Shown piece by piece: positions 1 to 5,902 of a DNA stretch of 29,133 nucleotides. A program made the position numbers and the translations under genes. This DNA is from a virus, in IMG/VR virus record IMGVR_UViG_3300044970_001797, positions 1-29,133 of that record; one strand, written 5' to 3'. Position 1 is the first letter of the stretch. Each line of letters starts with the position of its first letter. The notes under the pieces are model-generated. The model was given only the letters and a program-made list of their open reading frames with translations, was not told the origin of the DNA and ran no database searches.

Positions 1-19
1 CGACGAACGTGATTTCCAT
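1..19 (-). CDS. Start of an unknown gene cut by the window edge
   Basis: The minus-strand ATG at position 19 gives MEITFV before the window ends. GGGAG lies 10 nt upstream and a GCCTACA element overlaps the leader. Only six codons are visible, so function cannot be judged. The promoter-like sequence and ribosome-binding site support a real start. Confidence 0.4.
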
Positions 20-52
20 GTTGTGTAGGCTCCCTTTCCGTGGATGGCGGGT

Positions 53-80
53 AGGCTACACGACAAGAATCCGGCGTCAA
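53..80 (-). promoter_or_regulatory. Promoter-like sequence upstream of the gene at the window edge
   Basis: Minus sense reads TTGACG, a 16-nt spacer, and TAGCCT, which is a good -35 and a poor -10. It sits 46 nt upstream of the ATG at position 19 and 19 bp after a TGCGCTCTT box. The remaining 81-159 region contains a 12-bp direct repeat CTACGCAGTTCC at 114-125 and 133-144 and no ORF of its own. Confidence 0.4.
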
Positions 81-99
81 GCGGTGCGTCTCTCGCCGC

Positions 100-108
100 A
101 AGAGCGCA
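100..108 (-). repeat. TGCGCTCTT box, copy 1
   Basis: Minus sense TGCGCTCTTGCGGCGAGAGA, 19 nt upstream of the TTGACG hexamer at 75-80. The same 9-mer recurs in both other left-end gaps and I saw it nowhere else in the window. Confidence 0.6.
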
Positions 109-159
109 CTTTACTACGCAGTTCCGGCCAGCCTACGCAGTTCCGACCGTCCCTTCGCT

Positions 160-342
160 CTAGAGCGTCGTTCGTTCCAGCAGGCGGCGCAGCGTGGCGG
201 CGTGACGCTGGTGCATCGTGTCAGGCAGGGCGTTGCAGTGCGCCGCCTGGAATTGAATCGCCTCCCGCTCTGCGTCGGTAAGCCGCAGGCGGGCGATCTC
301 GTCGGCCTGCTCGTCCAGTTCATCCAGCGGATCGCCGTTCAT
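160..342 (-). CDS. Small 60-residue helical protein
   Basis: The protein reads MNGDPLDELDEQADEIARLR then LTDAEREAIQFQAAHCNALP and DTMHQRHAATLRRLLERTTL. The motif LTDAEREAI with a terminal HAATLRRLLER is reminiscent of small proteins that recur in planctomycete-type genomes and phages; this is memory-based and unchecked. GAGAGGGA precedes the ATG. It stands alone between two promoter-containing gaps. No catalytic residues; a regulatory or protein-interaction role is possible. Confidence 0.7.
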   Translation of the reverse strand: MNGDPLDELDEQADEIARLRLTDAEREAIQFQAAHCNALPDTMHQRHAATLRRLLERTTL

Positions 343-438
343 CGCGTCCCTCTCTGCGGCGTGTAGTGTCTTGGACGTTCCGTGTGGATCAGCACAAGAA
401 ACCTATGTCGATCCGCTCGCATCCTCAATGCGGGGGCT

Positions 439-466
439 ATTGTACGCCCTCAGTCACGGGGCGCAA
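439..466 (-). promoter_or_regulatory. Promoter-like sequence upstream of the 60-aa gene
   Basis: Minus sense reads TTGCGC, a 16-nt spacer, and TACAAT. It shares GAAAA(C/G)GCATTGCGCC with the promoter-like region at 993-1020. A leader of about 95 nt would precede the ATG at 342. The remaining gap from 343 to 438 shows no further ORF. Confidence 0.55.
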
Positions 467-471
467 TGCGT

Positions 472-495
472 TTTCCGGTTTCGCGAAAACGGAAA
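472..495. promoter_or_regulatory. 24-bp imperfect palindrome beside the promoter, operator-like
   Basis: The sequence has the form TTTCCG-n-TTTCGCGAAA-n-CGGAAA, with 11 of 12 positions paired across the dyad and a perfect TTTCGCGAAA core. It lies 5 bp upstream of the -35-like hexamer at 461-466. It may be a regulator site or, as RNA, a hairpin. No T-run follows. Confidence 0.5.
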
Positions 496-511
496 GACCG
501 CCTTCTGGTGC

Positions 512-520
512 AAGAGCGCA
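512..520 (-). repeat. TGCGCTCTT box, copy 2
   Basis: Minus sense TGCGCTCTTGCACCAGAAGG, directly after the stop codon of the 148-aa gene and 45 nt upstream of the TTGCGC hexamer. It shares CACC and a downstream GGTC with copy 3. Confidence 0.65.
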
Positions 521-967
521 CTAACAGCGAAACGGTTCCACCTTCTCCTGCCATGTGACAACCAGATGGCGTGTGGCGTCGTCGGCATACTCCATCGTCG
601 TGATGTCGAACTTGCCGTCAGTCTCCACGCCAAGCGCGGCCGGATGCCGCTTGTCGTAAATACCGTCAGGAAGGCCCACGCTTTCTCGCTGTGGCAGGCT
701 CTTGTGCCGGTATTCGACTTTGTAGCCTTCGTCAGTCTCCTCCACCGCGACCGGATAGAAGTCACCCAGCCGATCCACAAGCAGGGCCGTCAACCTTCCG
801 CCCGTTGGCTGGTGGGCATCGTAGGCGCAGGCGAAAGCCAGTTGCGCCCGGTCGAAGTCATGCCCGGAAATCTTCCCAGCACAGAGATCAAGAGCCGCCT
901 GCATGATGTATTCGCGGCACTGGTCGGCCCGCTCAACGGATTCTCGCCCGACGCAAACGTACCCCAT
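521..967 (-). CDS. Hypothetical protein of 148 residues behind its own promoter-like sequence
   Basis: The protein begins MGYVCVGRESVERADQCREY and contains ALDLCAGKISGHDFDRAQLA, PTGGRLTALLVDRLGDFYPV and GYKVEYRHKSLPQRESVGLP, then KFDITTMEYADDATRHLVVT. Mixed alpha/beta, no signal peptide or membrane segment. GGAAGGTGATC is a good ribosome-binding site. Unlike upstream genes it is flanked by sizable non-coding gaps and a promoter-like sequence, so it is likely independently regulated. I do not recognise it; a regulator, anti-defence or host-takeover role are all only possibilities. Confidence 0.72.
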   Translation of the reverse strand: MGYVCVGRESVERADQCREYIMQAALDLCAGKISGHDFDRAQLAFACAYDAHQPTGGRLTALLVDRLGDFYPVAVEETDEGYKVEYRHKSLPQRESVGLPDGIYDKRHPAALGVETDGKFDITTMEYADDATRHLVVTWQEKVEPFRC

Positions 968-992
968 GAGATCACCTTCCTTTCGGGGCGTG

Positions 993-1020
993 ATTCTACC
1001 CGGCAGGCAAGGCGGCGCAA
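993..1020 (-). promoter_or_regulatory. Promoter-like sequence upstream of the 148-aa gene
   Basis: Minus sense reads TTGCGC, a 16-nt spacer, and TAGAAT. The predicted start site leaves a leader of about 20 nt with GGAAGG before the ATG at 967. The stretch GAAAAGGCATTGCGCC covering the -35 element closely matches the one at the promoter near 439-466. Confidence 0.55.
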
Positions 1021-1047
1021 TGCCTTTTCACGACCGTCTCTAAGGTG

Positions 1048-1056
1048 AAGAGCGCA
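1048..1056 (-). repeat. TGCGCTCTT box, copy 3
   Basis: Minus sense TGCGCTCTTCACCTTAGAGA, overlapping the 3' arm of the terminator-like hairpin and 27 nt upstream of the TTGCGC hexamer at 1015-1020. Confidence 0.65.
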
Positions 1057-1082
1057 ACTACCGAAGATTGCTCGGTAGTTGC
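1054..1082 (-). terminator. Terminator-like hairpin after the structural operon
   Basis: A perfect 11-bp inverted repeat, GCAACTACCGA with a 7-nt loop and TCGGTAGTTGC, lies 15 bp downstream of the 90-aa gene. In minus sense it is followed by GCTCTTCACC, which has only a weak T-rich segment. It may be a weak intrinsic terminator or an mRNA 3' stabiliser at the end of the late operon. Confidence 0.55.
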
Positions 1083-1096
1083 CGTATGTTGTGGGC

Positions 1097-1369
1097 CTAG
1101 CGCACGGGCTGAATATACAGCCCCTCAAGCACCGCCTTCGGGTCGCTACCGAGCAACTCCAGCACGCGGGCCTCGACCTGTTCCTGCGTGTAGTCGCCGG
1201 CTGCGGTGTAGGCATCGCCCTCCCAGAGCGTCAGGGGCCGCATGAACGGACGCATCTGCACCTGCACCCGACGCAGGGCGGCGGCGTCCACAGTGGTCAC
1301 TGGCAGTTCGTGGAACGTCCGCGTGCCAAGGCCGGGAAGGTTCACCGTGACGGGCGAGGGAAGCAGCAT
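1097..1369 (-). CDS. Small conserved-type protein after the adhesin gene, function unknown
   Basis: The 90-residue protein begins MLLPSPVTVNLPGLGTRTFH and continues ELPVTTVDAAALRRVQVQMR then AAGDYTQEQVEARVLELLGS. It has a beta-rich N-terminus and a helical C-terminus. AAGGAG lies 4 nt before the ATG, so it is probably well translated. It closes the structural operon: a hairpin follows the stop codon and the gene style changes after it. Role unknown. Confidence 0.72.
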   Translation of the reverse strand: MLLPSPVTVNLPGLGTRTFHELPVTTVDAAALRRVQVQMRPFMRPLTLWEGDAYTAAGDYTQEQVEARVLELLGSDPKAVLEGLYIQPVR

Positions 1370-1378
1370 GACAACTCC

Positions 1379-3700
1379 TTATGCAATTCCAAGAATGTTT
1401 GATCCGTTGACTCCGCGACCCTTTCGCAGATTGGTCGTAACCACGTTGCCGTTGAGCGTGTCGGGAACAGTGCTGCCGCCGGCGAGCGTGATGGTCCCGG
1501 CGGCACCGGGATAAAAACTGTAGAGATTCCACGAGTAGCCATTCCCACCCGCAACGGAGAGCGAAGTGCTTGACGCGTCCGTCAGCGTGATGCTGCCGCC
1601 GCTGGTGGAGGGGTCATCGGCTGACCCAGACGCGTTGCCGCCATTGGCCGACACGGACCCAAGTTGCACGGAGTTGTCGCTGACGACCGAGATGCTGCGG
1701 CCTCCGGTCGGTGCGTAATTTGTGTATGCGTTCCAGTCATACCATCCGTCAGCACCGTTCCCATTGATCCCGCCAATAAAACTCTGCGCGACACCGGCCC
1801 CGCGAACGGAGATGCGAGACGGCCAGTCCTGCGTGAGCGTCACGCCGCCGAAGTTGCCAACGCCGAAGTCGATCACGATGTCGCCAGACACGCTCGCGGC
1901 GGCGTTGAAGGCGTACTGTGCAGTAGCCAGCGGGCTGGCTTCCGTCGCGTTTCCTGTCGCGTCGCTGCCGGTTGTGCGGACGTAGATGGTGGACGGAATC
2001 GGGCCGGTGACTTCGCCGTTGTAGTAGAAGTTGCCGTTCCACACACCGTTGCCGCCGCATGCTAACGTGGTCGCGACGTTATCAAAGTAGTAGGCGCCAT
2101 TCAGGCATCCATCGACATAGGTGGTGCCGGTGATCGTGCCGGTGTTGGTATTAGTCCCAGTGAACGTCGCATTGCCAGTGATGGTGCCGCTGTTGGCTGC
2201 GGTGTCGGTGAACGTCGCATTGCCAGCGATGGTGCCGCTGTTGGCTGCGGTGTCGGTGAACGTCGCATTGCCAGTGATGGTGCCGCTGTTGGCTGCGGTG
2301 TCGGTGAACGTCGCATTGCCAGTGACGTAGCCGCTGGATGTGTTGTATGCCGCCCCCGCGAACGTCGCCGTTCCGGTGACTGTGATGCTGATCCCGAAAG
2401 CCCAGTTCGTCGTCAGGTTCACGACCGTTGGCGTGCTGCCGGAGTTCCAAGTGCAGTCCGCCGCCAGCACCACACTGTCACTGGAGTTTGGAAGGGAGGA
2501 TGCTTGGCTAGCGAACGTGTCGTCATCCCACCAACTTGACAGGTTGCTCCAATCTGAGCCGGTGAAGTACATCGTTCTCGGCTGAATCTGCCCGTTGACG
2601 AAAGTGCCGTAGGCGTTCGTCCCGGTGAAGCCATCCCAAGTCACAGACCCGGTGACAGTGCCGACGTTGAAGGAGTCCTCCAGAAACGACGCATTGCCGG
2701 TGATCGTGCCTTCGTTGCGAGACTCGTCGTTGAACGTCGCCGGCCCGACGAACGTGCCTAAGTTGTACGAACTGTCATTGAATGTCGCGCCGCCAGCGAC
2801 GGTTAGAGGGACGCTGCCGACAGAAACATAGGACTGGCCATTTAGCACCAAACTCCCCAAGTTCGGTCGAATGCCTGCGGCGACGGGCGAGTTGAGCGTC
2901 ACCGAGCCGGTGACGAACGTGTAGTCGTCTGGAAAGTTTATTGGCGACTGCATTTGCGCGGTGTCGTTTAGGACTACGTTGCCGACGACCGACGTCAAAT
3001 TGGTGAAAAAACAAGAGTCGTTGAATGTGCAGTTTCCGATGACGCGAGGAATCCGCGCGGGGTTGGCGGCGAAAAAGCCAGACGGCCAACGAGGGCCGGG
3101 ATATGTGTAGAAATTACCTGACGCTGCCTGTCCGTGTGCTGGGCTGTAGTAGAGCGTGCAGTCGCCGGTGACAATCGCGGTGCCGAGAGTACCCGCGTAA
3201 AGCGTGCATGGTGCATTGATGTATGCCGGCGCGTTCGGCCAGCCACTGCTGGTCGCTCCTAGAGCATACTTGTAGGCGATGACCTGCGCGGCGTTTACCG
3301 TACCGTGAATGATGAATTGACCATCGGCACCCGACGAGGTGAGCGTCACTGTCCCACCCACGTTCAGCGTGATCATATTCGGCGTGACGTCGCTGAGCCC
3401 TGTACCAGTCAAGCCGATGCAGCAGTAGCCGTTGCAGGCCATGTTGCCCAGCACGTTCAGCGAGATGCCTATCGCGCAACCGACAGTTGCGCTCGGGGCG
3501 TTGGAGTTGGTTGTCAGCGAGGCCACCGTCGGCGTTGAGCCACTATTGGAATACACCTTCGCGTTGTTTGTGATTACAACGTCGTCAGCGGAGGTTGGCA
3601 GCGATGTGGCCGGCGTCGTGAACGTGGAGTTCAAAAACCAGTTGCCAGGCGAGGCCCAGTTGGTGTTTCCGCTGGTGTTTCTGTAATACAGCGTTGCCAT
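1379..3700 (-). CDS. Large beta-repeat adhesin/tail-spike-like virion protein with tandem repeats
   Basis: The 773-residue protein is built of repeated beta-rich units. Two related entry domains exist: residues about 12-65 (NWASPGNWFLNSTFTTPATS, SADDVVI, SGSTPTVASLTTNSN) and about 375-430 (DWSNLSSWWDDDTFASQASS, SDSVVLAADCTWNSGSTPTV). Each is followed by units such as GNATFTDTAANSGTI and GPATFNDESRNEGTI, which predict a beta-solenoid. Near residues 570-640 a segment DATGNATEASPLATAQYAFN and IVIDFGVGNFGGVTLTQDWP resembles a right-handed beta-helix. Three nearly perfect 48-bp DNA repeats lie in the centre. The C-terminus ends RKGRGVNGSNILGIA. Such proteins act as virion adhesins or spikes; depolymerase activity is not shown. 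No strong ribosome-binding site precedes the ATG. Confidence 0.82.
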   Translation of the reverse strand: MATLYYRNTSGNTNWASPGNWFLNSTFTTPATSLPTSADDVVITNNAKVYSNSGSTPTVASLTTNSNAPSATVGCAIGISLNVLGNMACNGYCCIGLTGTGLSDVTPNMITLNVGGTVTLTSSGADGQFIIHGTVNAAQVIAYKYALGATSSGWPNAPAYINAPCTLYAGTLGTAIVTGDCTLYYSPAHGQAASGNFYTYPGPRWPSGFFAANPARIPRVIGNCTFNDSCFFTNLTSVVGNVVLNDTAQMQSPINFPDDYTFVTGSVTLNSPVAAGIRPNLGSLVLNGQSYVSVGSVPLTVAGGATFNDSSYNLGTFVGPATFNDESRNEGTITGNASFLEDSFNVGTVTGSVTWDGFTGTNAYGTFVNGQIQPRTMYFTGSDWSNLSSWWDDDTFASQASSLPNSSDSVVLAADCTWNSGSTPTVVNLTTNWAFGISITVTGTATFAGAAYNTSSGYVTGNATFTDTAANSGTITGNATFTDTAANSGTIAGNATFTDTAANSGTITGNATFTGTNTNTGTITGTTYVDGCLNGAYYFDNVATTLACGGNGVWNGNFYYNGEVTGPIPSTIYVRTTGSDATGNATEASPLATAQYAFNAAASVSGDIVIDFGVGNFGGVTLTQDWPSRISVRGAGVAQSFIGGINGNGADGWYDWNAYTNYAPTGGRSISVVSDNSVQLGSVSANGGNASGSADDPSTSGGSITLTDASSTSLSVAGGNGYSWNLYSFYPGAAGTITLAGGSTVPDTLNGNVVTTNLRKGRGVNGSNILGIA
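2162..2325 (-). repeat. 3.4 copies of a 48-bp coding repeat in the adhesin gene
   Basis: Units of 48 bp (16 codons) start at 2162, 2210, 2258 and 2306 (partial). Units one and three are identical; unit two has a single base change. They encode GNATFTDTAANSGTI-type strands. Diverged forms of the same 16-residue unit continue upstream, so the array arose from a beta-repeat ancestor and was recently homogenised or expanded. Confidence 0.95.
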
Positions 3701-3703
3701 TTA

Positions 3704-4084
3704 TCAGTATCCCGGTACGAATGCGATGATGTCCCACGCATCCCGCCCCGCGTGATACGTCGCGGCGAGTACGTCCGTCTTGTTCGCGGCCGTTGACCAA
3801 GGCAGCGGCGAGGATGCGCTAGACGGGATGACGAACTTGTTGCCCAGCGTCACCGTTCTGCCGCCGGTCGCGTCCTGCCGAATACGCCACCTCAGTGTCT
3901 TGCCGTCCACAGGGTTCGATGGGTTGGCGATGGTGGTGTTGCCGGTCAGGGTAACGTCGAAGATGTCGCCAGTGCTGGCGTCGGTGCTCAACGTGGCGGC
4001 GTAGGGGAGGGCGACCGTGACCGGGCCGCTGGATGACGAACCGCCGCCGCCTGCACTCGCCCCGCCCGTGATGATGATTGACAT
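3704..4084 (-). CDS. Virion-type protein with C-terminal fibre-associated domain
   Basis: The 126-residue protein has a flexible N-terminus (MSIIITGGASAGGGGSSSSG) with a Gly/Ser run, then a beta-rich domain GPVTVALPYAATLSTDASTG and the stretch NTTIANPSNPVDGKTLRWRI. The sequence DATGGRTVTLGNKFVIPSSA and SPLPWSTAANKTDVLAATYH recalls domains in phage fibre and tail proteins. It is next to the 773-aa adhesin, so the two may work together. No enzyme motif is visible. Confidence 0.72.
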   Translation of the reverse strand: MSIIITGGASAGGGGSSSSGPVTVALPYAATLSTDASTGDIFDVTLTGNTTIANPSNPVDGKTLRWRIRQDATGGRTVTLGNKFVIPSSASSPLPWSTAANKTDVLAATYHAGRDAWDIIAFVPGY

Positions 4085-4362
4085 TAGTACGCCTGCACCG
4101 AGAGGGTCGTGCTACCGCTCGCGACGACCGCCGTCACGCCAGCGTCGAACAGTTCTTTCTGGGCGTCTTGATCGCAGATCAAGACCTGCCCCGCCGCCAG
4201 TGGGATGCCGTTCGTGGCCGTGACCGCCGTGGCGTCCGGCGTCAGTTTGAGATAGGCCGTCGTCGAGCCGTTGTTGCCGATGGCGACGAATTTGTAGGGG
4301 TACCCGCTGCTGGCCGGAAGGACACTAGTGCTCGACGTACCGACCGAAACGCTGGCAATCAT
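4084..4362 (-). CDS. Small virion-type protein, function unknown
   Basis: The 92-residue protein begins MIASVSVGTSSTSVLPASSG and contains KFVAIGNNGSTTAYLKLTPD and AAGQVLICDQDAQKELFDAG then VTAVVASGSTTLSVQAY. The pattern of repeated Ser/Thr beta strands and 'G.vL.cd.da' resembles small head or tail accessory proteins. The ATG has AGGAG 6-7 nt upstream. It ends with a one-base overlap into the next gene (TAATG). Probably expressed with the adhesin group. Confidence 0.68.
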   Translation of the reverse strand: MIASVSVGTSSTSVLPASSGYPYKFVAIGNNGSTTAYLKLTPDATAVTATNGIPLAAGQVLICDQDAQKELFDAGVTAVVASGSTTLSVQAY

Positions 4363-4374
4363 TAGCCGCTCCTG

Positions 4375-4698
4375 CTAGTTCTGCGGGGCAGCCTCGACCG
4401 CCCGCACCGTGACTGTTTTGACCTTCTCACGCAGCTCCCGCTGCCCGTGAGCCAACTCCTCGAGGGTCGCCGCCTGCTGGGTTTGGACTGAACTGATTTC
4501 CTTGAGTGTCTCGCTCGTCGTCTCGAGGAACTGAACGTGGCTCTCAACCACGGGCTTCACGAGCGTCCCGTGCAACGTGATCGCCGCCTCGCGGCCCAGC
4601 CAGATGATGACGCCAAGTAGCACCACCGGCACGCCGAAGCGTTCCGCGACCCGCAGCATGGAGTCAAGCACGCCTTGCTTTAGTTCGTCTGCCGTCAT
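4375..4698 (-). CDS. Small one-TM membrane protein with coiled coil (holin-like)
   Basis: The start is the ATG at 4698 (MTADELKQGVLDSMLRVAER); the longer reading through the kinase end is not supported. The 107-residue protein has one clear hydrophobic segment FGVPVVLLGVIIWLG at residues 21-35, then helical Glu/Gln-rich sequence TSETLKEISSVQTQQAATLE. A short N-terminus, one membrane span and a charged C-terminal coil resemble phage holins or small spanin-like membrane proteins. No neighbouring endolysin is visible, so lysis is not shown. GGATGGG lies upstream of the start. It is the last gene of the cassette. Confidence 0.75.
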   Translation of the reverse strand: MTADELKQGVLDSMLRVAERFGVPVVLLGVIIWLGREAAITLHGTLVKPVVESHVQFLETTSETLKEISSVQTQQAATLEELAHGQRELREKVKTVTVRAVEAAPQN

Positions 4699-4714
4699 CT
4701 GCGCCCATCCGTGG

Positions 4715-5281
4715 CTATTGTTGTATTGTAGCCTTTGGGGCGGCCCCAGAGAGGACATTCGCCGCGACGGTCTGCCGGAGCTTTTCGACGGTAGACCAGT
4801 TGCCGACGACTCGATCAATGAGTGTGGCATCCACCCCGGCCTCGCTGGCGTGCCGCATCGACACGCCACGGACGCACCCTTCGCCGCGGACGATCTGCCA
4901 GACCTCGCCGCCGGCCGCCTTGATGGCCGCCGCCTCGTTGTCAAAGCGGACGTCGGTCACGACGACGTTGCGACCGTCGGCCAGGAGCCGGTCGATCCGG
5001 CGCATCCCGATGTCGATCCAAATGTTCTCGCCGACCATGCCCCTGCCCCACTCGGTTCCGAGGGTCTGGAGGAGCTGCCGCGGCGACCGGCCGACCCAGT
5101 CGATCTCGGTCTCCTTGAGTTCGCGGTCTTGGAGGTCTTCGGGCAGCAACCCGGTCACGACGGAGATCATCTCGTAGAGCGGGTCGGCGAAGGCCACGCG
5201 GTAGAACTGCGCCGTCTCGCGCAGGATGCTCGCCACCGTGTCTTTGCCGCTGCCGGCGGCCCCGCAGAGCCCAATCAGCAT
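4715..5281 (-). CDS. Deoxynucleoside monophosphate kinase (P-loop)
   Basis: This 188-residue protein opens MLIGLCGAAGSGKDTVASIL with a Walker A motif at residues 7-14 (GAAGSGKD). Further signs are FADPLYEMISVVTGLLPEDL, the family segment SPRQLLQTLGTEWGRGMVGE and NVVVTDVRFDNEAAAIKAAG. Relatives such as T4 gp1 phosphorylate dNMPs to dNDPs for phage DNA synthesis. It overlaps the deaminase gene by 7 nt; the deaminase supplies dUMP, so both act in pyrimidine nucleotide supply. The last codons ATIQQ contain the GGCTACAATA element discussed separately. Confidence 0.92.
   Translation of the reverse strand: MLIGLCGAAGSGKDTVASILRETAQFYRVAFADPLYEMISVVTGLLPEDLQDRELKETEIDWVGRSPRQLLQTLGTEWGRGMVGENIWIDIGMRRIDRLLADGRNVVVTDVRFDNEAAAIKAAGGEVWQIVRGEGCVRGVSMRHASEAGVDATLIDRVVGNWSTVEKLRQTVAANVLSGAAPKATIQQ
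4721..4733 (-). repeat. GSCTACAWT element before the holin-like gene
   Basis: Minus sense GGCTACAATACAA at the end of the dNMP kinase gene, 26 nt before the next ATG. The 13-mer AAAGGCTACAATA (4724-4736) is identical to the one at 10483-10495. Confidence 0.55.
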
Positions 5282-5733
5282 TCCAAATCCCTCCCGTCGA
5301 AGCGAATCGTGACCCCCACCGTCTCGTTGAGCCAGCGGATATTGACGCCCCCGCGACTGAGCATTTCGTCGGCCATCTCCAAGTTTTCTAGCCACCGACT
5401 CGGCGTGGCCTGCCGCAGGCTCACCAGTCCGACGACCTCGCGGATGCCGGACAGGATGATGCCCCTGGCGCAGTCGGTGCAGGCGAACCAGGGGGCGTAC
5501 ATCGTCGCGCCGGCAGTGGCAATTCCCACGGCCGCCGCCTTGTAGATCGCGGCCCGCTCGGCGTGCTCCGTGATCTGGTATTTGCTGGCGCCGTCGATCC
5601 GGCAGGCGGCGCGGTTGACCCCGTAGACCAGCCGCTTGCCGGCGACCAGGACGGCGCCGACTTGGGTGTTCGTGTCGTGCGAAACGGCCCTCGCGTAGCG
5701 GAGAGCCTCGCGGAGATAGTCAGTCTCGTTCAT
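5275..5733 (-). CDS. dCMP/cytidine deaminase-type zinc enzyme
   Basis: This 152-residue protein begins MNETDYLREALRYARAVSHD and has the deaminase fold signatures TQVGAVLVAGKRLVYGVNR, TEHAERAAIYKA (H57-A58-E59) and PWFACTDCARGII (C85 and C88 as Zn ligands in a PxxxCxxC arrangement). Deoxycytidylate deaminases convert dCMP to dUMP for dTMP synthesis. The pair with the next gene, a dNMP kinase, supports a nucleotide-metabolism role. I chose the ATG at 5733; a 17-residue longer reading is unsupported. It overlaps the 60-aa gene by 14 nt and the kinase by 7 nt. A role in substrate preparation for modified bases is only a hypothesis. Confidence 0.9.
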   Translation of the reverse strand: MNETDYLREALRYARAVSHDTNTQVGAVLVAGKRLVYGVNRAACRIDGASKYQITEHAERAAIYKAAAVGIATAGATMYAPWFACTDCARGIILSGIREVVGLVSLRQATPSRWLENLEMADEMLSRGGVNIRWLNETVGVTIRFDGRDLEC

Positions 5734-5902
5734 AGGGCGTACTGCGCTCCTCCATAATCGCGATCCGGTACTGGAGCCGCTCAATCTGCTCGAGCGCCCG
5801 GCCGAGGGCCGCCGCCAGCGTCCCGTTCGCGGCCGTCCACGAATTCGACGGGCCGTACTTGTTCACCAGCTCCCAGGCTTTGTTGATTTCGTCGGGTGTC
5901 AT
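5720..5902 (-). CDS. Small 60-residue helical protein, function unknown
   Basis: The protein reads MTPDEINKAWELVNKYGPSN then SWTAANGTLAAALGRALEQI and a C-terminal coiled stretch ERLQYRIAIMEERSTPYERD. It is helical and charged. The start overlaps the metallophosphoesterase stop (ATGA), and its end overlaps the deaminase start by 14 nt, so it is translationally embedded in the enzyme cassette. It could be a small partner of either enzyme. No family recognised. Confidence 0.72.
   Translation of the reverse strand: MTPDEINKAWELVNKYGPSNSWTAANGTLAAALGRALEQIERLQYRIAIMEERSTPYERD

Noticed and set aside
114-144. 12-bp direct repeat CTACGCAGTTCC considered as an attachment site core
   Set aside because: The two copies are only 19 bp apart and no integrase is in the window, so an att role is not supported. 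It is kept only as a minor repeat in a promoter-containing gap.
1054-1082. Hairpin considered as part of a tRNA or small RNA
   Set aside because: Only a single 11-bp stem with a 7-nt loop is present. No cloverleaf, CCA end or promoter for a separate RNA is visible.
790-1215. Minus-strand frame of 141 codons overlapping the 90-aa and 148-aa genes
   Set aside because: It crosses the hairpin and promoter-like region and is Arg/Cys/Pro-rich. The two overlapping genes have better ribosome-binding sites and composition.
2162-2325. Regular 48-bp repeats considered as a CRISPR array
   Set aside because: The units are contiguous without unique spacers and remain in frame with a beta-repeat protein, so they are coding repeats.
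4699-4944. Longer N-terminus for the holin-like protein (82 extra residues)
   Set aside because: It reads through the end of the dNMP kinase gene in another frame and is Arg/Ser-rich shadow sequence. MTADELKQ at 4698 has its own upstream signal.
4577-5545. Plus-strand frame of 322 codons opposite the dNMP kinase and dCMP deaminase genes
   Set aside because: The minus strand carries recognisable enzyme motifs here (P-loop, HAE, CxxC). The plus frame is an antisense shadow.
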